Assembly: GCF_900182595.1 (NCBI RefSeq) | Contig: NZ_FXTN01000009.1 | Span: 62,001 to 126,000, forward strand | DNA length: 64,000 bases | Direction of reading: 5' to 3' | Source of the DNA: Pedobacter westerhofensis | Lineage (GTDB): Bacteria > Bacteroidota > Bacteroidia > Sphingobacteriales > Sphingobacteriaceae | In this document: positions 60,691 through 64,000 of the stretch, piece after piece | Numbering within the stretch: the stretch's first letter is position 1 | How the letters are laid out: each line of letters opens with the position of its first letter | The notes under the pieces: model-generated | What the model was told of the DNA's origin: nothing | Database searches by the model: none | Seen by the model: only the letters and a program-made list of their open reading frames with translations | Position numbers and translations under genes: made by a program

Positions 60691-60803
60691 AATGATGTTG
60701 TTAATAAGAGTTAACCAGCATTATCAACGGTTTCTACAAAAAAATGTTTGGAAGTTCCGTATCGCAAGACCGAACTTTTTTGTGATAAGCGGGTTGTGTT
60801 TGC

Positions 60804-61517
60804 ATGAATAAAAACCAGGCCATCAAAAAATTACAGCTGGCACCGGCTATAACAGCTGTATTGATCATTTGCTGTCTGACAGTATCCGGCCAGCAGAACG
60901 GTGCATGGTTTTTCCTTTCCCACACCCAAAAACTGAATAAAAAGTTTGATATTCTGGCAGATGTGCAATTGCGAAGTACAGATCACCTTGCTTATCTTTC
61001 TACTGTGTTGTTGCGTACAGCATTCAACTATAAACTGAATAAACGTCAGGCTGTTGCCCTGGGCTTTGCACATAAGGGCGACTGGGAAGTTGAAGATAGC
61101 GGTAAACGATACCTGCCGGAACAGCGTATTTATCAGCAGTATATACAAAATTTTAAACTGGAACGGATTGAAATGATGATCAGGGCCAGGCTGGAACAGC
61201 GTTTTGTAAAGGAAGACAGCTATCAGTTCTCTCAGCGCGCGCGCTTACTGCTCAGTGCACAGGTACCGCTCATAGCTGATAAAGATTTTACGCATGGTAT
61301 TTACGCCAATTTGCAGGATGAAGTCTTTCTGAATGTGCAAAACAGAGAAAATGTGAACGGTAGTGTTCTTGATCAGAACAGGCCCTATATTTCTGCAGGA
61401 TACCGGTTAAGTAAGAAGATGGATATAGAGTTTGGTTATACAAGATGGCTTCAGCGCGAAGAAACCGGCGACAGGACAGCACATATCATGCAGCTCATGA
61501 TTACCACAAATCTTTAA
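60804..61517 (+). CDS. DUF2490 outer-membrane-like protein
   Basis: This 237-residue protein has a signal peptide (to about residue 31, VSGQQ) and a DUF2490 domain with a barrel-like pattern of alternating residues. NGAWFFLSHTQKLNKKFDILADVQLRS, split by turns, and RPYISAGYRLSKKMDIEFGYTRW are typical, and the end is MITTNL. DUF2490 proteins are predicted outer-membrane barrels of unknown role. It is divergent from the sorbosone dehydrogenase-like gene with a 113-nt shared spacer, so a functional link is possible but unproven. Confidence 0.82.
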   Translation: MNKNQAIKKLQLAPAITAVLIICCLTVSGQQNGAWFFLSHTQKLNKKFDILADVQLRSTDHLAYLSTVLLRTAFNYKLNKRQAVALGFAHKGDWEVEDSGKRYLPEQRIYQQYIQNFKLERIEMMIRARLEQRFVKEDSYQFSQRARLLLSAQVPLIADKDFTHGIYANLQDEVFLNVQNRENVNGSVLDQNRPYISAGYRLSKKMDIEFGYTRWLQREETGDRTAHIMQLMITTNL

Positions 61518-61600
61518 TAACTCCCTGCAACAGAAAATACAACCTTGGAGAGTAGAAAACACAAAACATAACTTTAAAAGCTCTTGTTGAATATTTGCCT

Positions 61601-61873
61601 ATGAAAACATATACAAATACAAAAAACATTACTGCTAAAATATTCTATGACCTTTTAAAGAGCAACTTTAAAGAGATGTTTCCGAAAGAAACGCTGGGAT
61701 ATGGAATTAATCAGAATCTTATTGCCATAGAGGATAAAGGAAAATCAATCTATGAAATTGAGGTCACAGATGAGCTGTTTACGCTTTTGCCAATTGATCC
61801 CGCTGAAAAGAAAATTGGTAAAAAACTTGAGCAGTTTATCGAAGCGTCACTACTGCCAGCGGATGAATTATAG
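61601..61873 (+). CDS. Uncharacterised small protein
   Basis: A 90-residue soluble protein I do not recognise, from ATG 61601. Its middle is TAKIFYDLLKSNFKEMFPKET, and the second half is LLPIDPAEKKIGKKLEQFIEASLL; helix-rich, acidic and basic mixed, no membrane segment or signal. An AATATTTG word lies 3 nt before the ATG, one mismatch from the -7 consensus. It lies between DUF2490 and the GAF kinase, with 83 and 184 nt spacers. Confidence 0.58.
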   Translation: MKTYTNTKNITAKIFYDLLKSNFKEMFPKETLGYGINQNLIAIEDKGKSIYEIEVTDELFTLLPIDPAEKKIGKKLEQFIEASLLPADEL

Positions 61874-62031
61874 TTCATTTTTCCTCATGTTTGCCCGTTC
61901 TGAATAGTGTAATCATTTTTATGCCTGGTATATCTTAATGCCTGTATGCAAACATATTAGCGTGTTTTAGTTATTCCTCAAAGCGCTGTGTCAAATAGCG
62001 GCAAATGTGCCGTTTTAATATTGCTTAATCG

Positions 62032-62039
62032 TATTTTTG
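62032..62039 (+). promoter_or_regulatory. -7 element TATTTTTG before the GAF-PAS kinase
   Basis: A perfect TAnnTTTG match 18 nt upstream of the ATG at 62058, predicting a leader of about 12 nt. No convincing -33 TTG is placed correctly. Confidence 0.45.
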
Positions 62040-62057
62040 ATGCGCTAATGATTATCA

Positions 62058-63680
62058 ATGACCGATCTTACATCAACTGCTTATTCTGCTTCTGAACAAT
62101 ATAGTTTTCCTGGCTATCCCCTCCTGACTAATGAAAGCGAGCGCCAGGAAGCATTGGATTCTTATCATATTTTAGATACGGCAGAGGAAAAGGATTTTGA
62201 TGACCTGACTACACTGGCCTCTGCCATATGCCAGACACCAATTGCGCTGGTTAGCCTGGTTGATCACGACAGGCAATGGTTTAAATCACACAAGGGCTTG
62301 CCGGCAACAGAAACACCAAGGGACTATTCTTTCTGCGCCCATGCCATTGCTTCGTCAGACGAGATCATGACGGTTCCTGATGCAACAAAGGATTTACGTT
62401 TTGCAGCTAACCCACTGGTTACCGGAGAAACGAACATTGTTTTTTACGCGGGAGTTCCGCTGGTAAATGATGATGGTTTTTCCCTGGGAACCCTTTGTGT
62501 AATTGACCATCACACCAGAGAATTAAGCAAGGAGCAGATCAGCGCGCTCGTGATCATTGCTAAGCAGGTGATCGACAAATTAGAACTCAGACGGAAAAAT
62601 ATGGAGCTGCGGGAAAGTAATGACCGCCTCAATCTTGCGCTGGAAGCGGCTACACTGGGCTCGTATGATGCAGATATGAGAACGGGAATGGTCAGCGGTA
62701 CTGCACAATTTAGAATTAACTTCGGACTGGGTGCTGATGAGGCACTCAATTTTTCCGATCTTTTTAATGTGATCTTACCAGAATATAGGGAAAACGTAGA
62801 AGAAATGGTTAATGCCGCCATTATGAACAATAGCGTTTACCAGGCAGAATACGAGATATTATGGTCTGATGGTTCCAGGCACTGGATCAGCGCATCAGGC
62901 AAACCAAGATATGATCAGGATGGAGAGGTGACCAGAATGGTTGGCGTTACGCAAAATATTACTGCACGTAAAGATCTGGAACAGCGGCAAGCTGAATTTT
63001 TGGGAGTCGCCAGCCATGAGCTTAAAACTCCGGTGACTATCCTGAAGGCTAACCTTCAACTGCTAGACCGGTACAAGACAAATCCATCAAATCCAAATTT
63101 TCCCCGTCTGATTGATTCTGCAATAAAAAGCATGGAGAAAATCAATCACCTGGTAGATGACCTTCTGAACATGCACCGTTACGGGGCAGGTCAGTTGCTC
63201 CTCGACAAAACGATCTTTAATATCTCCGAAATGTTAGAACTCTGTTGTAACCATGTAAGGGTGTCAGGAAAACATCAGCTGATCGTAGAGGGAGATCCCA
63301 ATATCGATATATTTGCTGATGAGCACCGGATTGATCAGGTGGTGGTCAACTTTGTTAACAATGCTGTCAAATATGCTCCCGGCTCTGTAGAAATTCATAT
63401 AGGCGTTGCAAGAGAGGGCGATTTGGTGAAAATATCTGTCAGGGATTTTGGTCCGGGTATTCCTGCAGATCAGGTGCCGCATTTGTTTGACCGGTATTGG
63501 CGGGGTGACCATTCCGGTGCAAAATATACAGGTCTCGGATTGGGCCTTTATATCTGTGCGGAGATCATTAAAAAGCATGATGGACAAATTGGGGCGGTCA
63601 GCGAACTTGGCAAGGGGAGTACCTTCTGGTTCACCGTTCCTGCTTCTCTGGCCGGTTCAGCGGCGAATGGGAATATATAG
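62058..63680 (+). CDS. GAF-PAS sensor histidine kinase
   Basis: A 540-residue soluble kinase without membrane segments. A GAF domain (about 30-178, DRQWFKSHKGLPATETPRDY then SFCAHAI) is followed by a PAS domain (about 185-305), HisKA with phospho-acceptor His320 (VASHELKTP) and a HATPase (about 420-535: NFVNNAVKYAPG, VRDFGPGIP, GLGLGLYIC). All kinase boxes are intact, so it is a functional cytoplasmic sensor. Signal unknown. The GAF is of the type found in stand-alone bacterial sensors of light, redox or small ligands. A paralogue follows. Confidence 0.93.
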   Translation: MTDLTSTAYSASEQYSFPGYPLLTNESERQEALDSYHILDTAEEKDFDDLTTLASAICQTPIALVSLVDHDRQWFKSHKGLPATETPRDYSFCAHAIASSDEIMTVPDATKDLRFAANPLVTGETNIVFYAGVPLVNDDGFSLGTLCVIDHHTRELSKEQISALVIIAKQVIDKLELRRKNMELRESNDRLNLALEAATLGSYDADMRTGMVSGTAQFRINFGLGADEALNFSDLFNVILPEYRENVEEMVNAAIMNNSVYQAEYEILWSDGSRHWISASGKPRYDQDGEVTRMVGVTQNITARKDLEQRQAEFLGVASHELKTPVTILKANLQLLDRYKTNPSNPNFPRLIDSAIKSMEKINHLVDDLLNMHRYGAGQLLLDKTIFNISEMLELCCNHVRVSGKHQLIVEGDPNIDIFADEHRIDQVVVNFVNNAVKYAPGSVEIHIGVAREGDLVKISVRDFGPGIPADQVPHLFDRYWRGDHSGAKYTGLGLGLYICAEIIKKHDGQIGAVSELGKGSTFWFTVPASLAGSAANGNI

Positions 63681-63835
63681 CAGATAATCTGTAATTTATA
63701 TTTATTCATACAGGCGATCCATGGATGTGGAGCGGCATGGACTTTAATGAACGAATTGAACGGCAGGTATCCGGATGACTTTTTCTAACTTCAATTTGTA
63801 TTAGCTATTATACTGTTAAAGCTCTCCATAAAGAA

Positions 63836-64000
63836 GTGACTAAAATTCCAATACCTGCCAATGAGAACGAGCGGTTAGCCGCCCTGCACAACTATGCCAT
63901 ACTGGATTCATTAAATGAAAACGAATTTGACCGCATTACAGAACTCGCATCGCTGGTTTGTGATTGTCCGGTTGCACTGATCTCATTTATTGATGAAAAA
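63836..64000 (+). CDS. GAF-domain sensor protein, N-terminus (cut by window end)
   Basis: The first 55 residues from a GTG at 63836 form a GAF start: ENERLAALHNYAILDSLNEN is followed by FDRITELASLVCDCPVALISFIDEK. It lines up with the GAF of the preceding kinase (SERQEALDSYHILDTAEEKD then LTTLASAICQTPIALVSLVDHDR), so it is a tandem paralogue and probably another sensor kinase. The rest lies outside the window. The start is a GTG, with no in-frame ATG nearby, so the start is tentative. Confidence 0.78.
   Translation, partial: MTKIPIPANENERLAALHNYAILDSLNENEFDRITELASLVCDCPVALISFIDEK

Overview
The window looks like chromosomal DNA of a Bacteroidota bacterium, most likely a Pedobacter-like member of the Sphingobacteriaceae. 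The evidence is a SusC/SusD pair with its own FecR/ECF-sigma switch, a DUF5103 (type IX secretion plug) protein, a TamL-type lipoprotein, an imelysin/DUF4856 locus, many proteins ending their signal peptides in AQ or a lipobox, and promoters carrying the Bacteroidota -7 element TAnnTTTG. I see no prophage, insertion sequence, CRISPR array or rRNA. One tRNA (Cys) and one SAM-I riboswitch are clear.

Layout. 1-10.9 kb holds housekeeping and envelope genes: mazG (cut by the window edge), an AI-2E family permease, aldo/keto reductase, mnmD, a YjbR-like protein, an OmpW-like protein, an M13 peptidase, a GNAT acetyltransferase and valS. 11.0-17.8 kb is the most interesting block: a minus-strand operon of DUF4856 lipoprotein, imelysin lipoprotein, a full-length homologue of vitamin K-dependent gamma-glutamyl carboxylase (usually annotated only as HTTM) and a TonB-dependent receptor, with a LuxR-type response regulator upstream. 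17.9-29.9 kb is core metabolism and envelope assembly: a HsdR-N-like nuclease domain protein, holA, EVE protein, thioesterase, GH13 amylase, DUF5103, ABC-F, pyrD, tRNA-Cys with a small basic protein, a TrmH-family methyltransferase and tamL. 30-45 kb is mixed: a patatin-barrel protein, a frameshifted tspO, a LysR regulator divergent from a GH127 arabinofuranosidase, a large palindromic hairpin, a SAM-I riboswitch ahead of a cysteine desulfurase, a MarR-GNAT fusion, the wreck of a hybrid histidine kinase, a GDPD, a secreted endonuclease and an aspartate kinase. 45.6-54.9 kb is a polysaccharide utilisation locus (SusD, SusC, FecR, ECF sigma, divergent GH35). 55-64 kb holds small stress and envelope proteins, an SDR, a HhH DNA glycosylase, an ECF sigma, an OmpA-domain protein, a sorbosone dehydrogenase-like protein, DUF2490, and two tandem GAF-domain sensors, the second cut by the window end.

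How they work together. The carboxylase-like operon suggests an iron or metal uptake system in which an inner-membrane quinol-dependent carboxylase modifies a periplasmic or surface partner. The carboxylase keeps the Lys and His that are catalytic in the human enzyme. This is inference, but it is testable. The PUL follows the standard trans-envelope signalling design: the receptor's STN domain signals through FecR to the sigma factor. Several genes have the -7 element only 4-8 nt before the start codon, so their mRNAs should be leaderless or nearly so. This decides starts for mnmD, the HsdR-N protein, holA, a thioesterase, ABC-F and pyrD.
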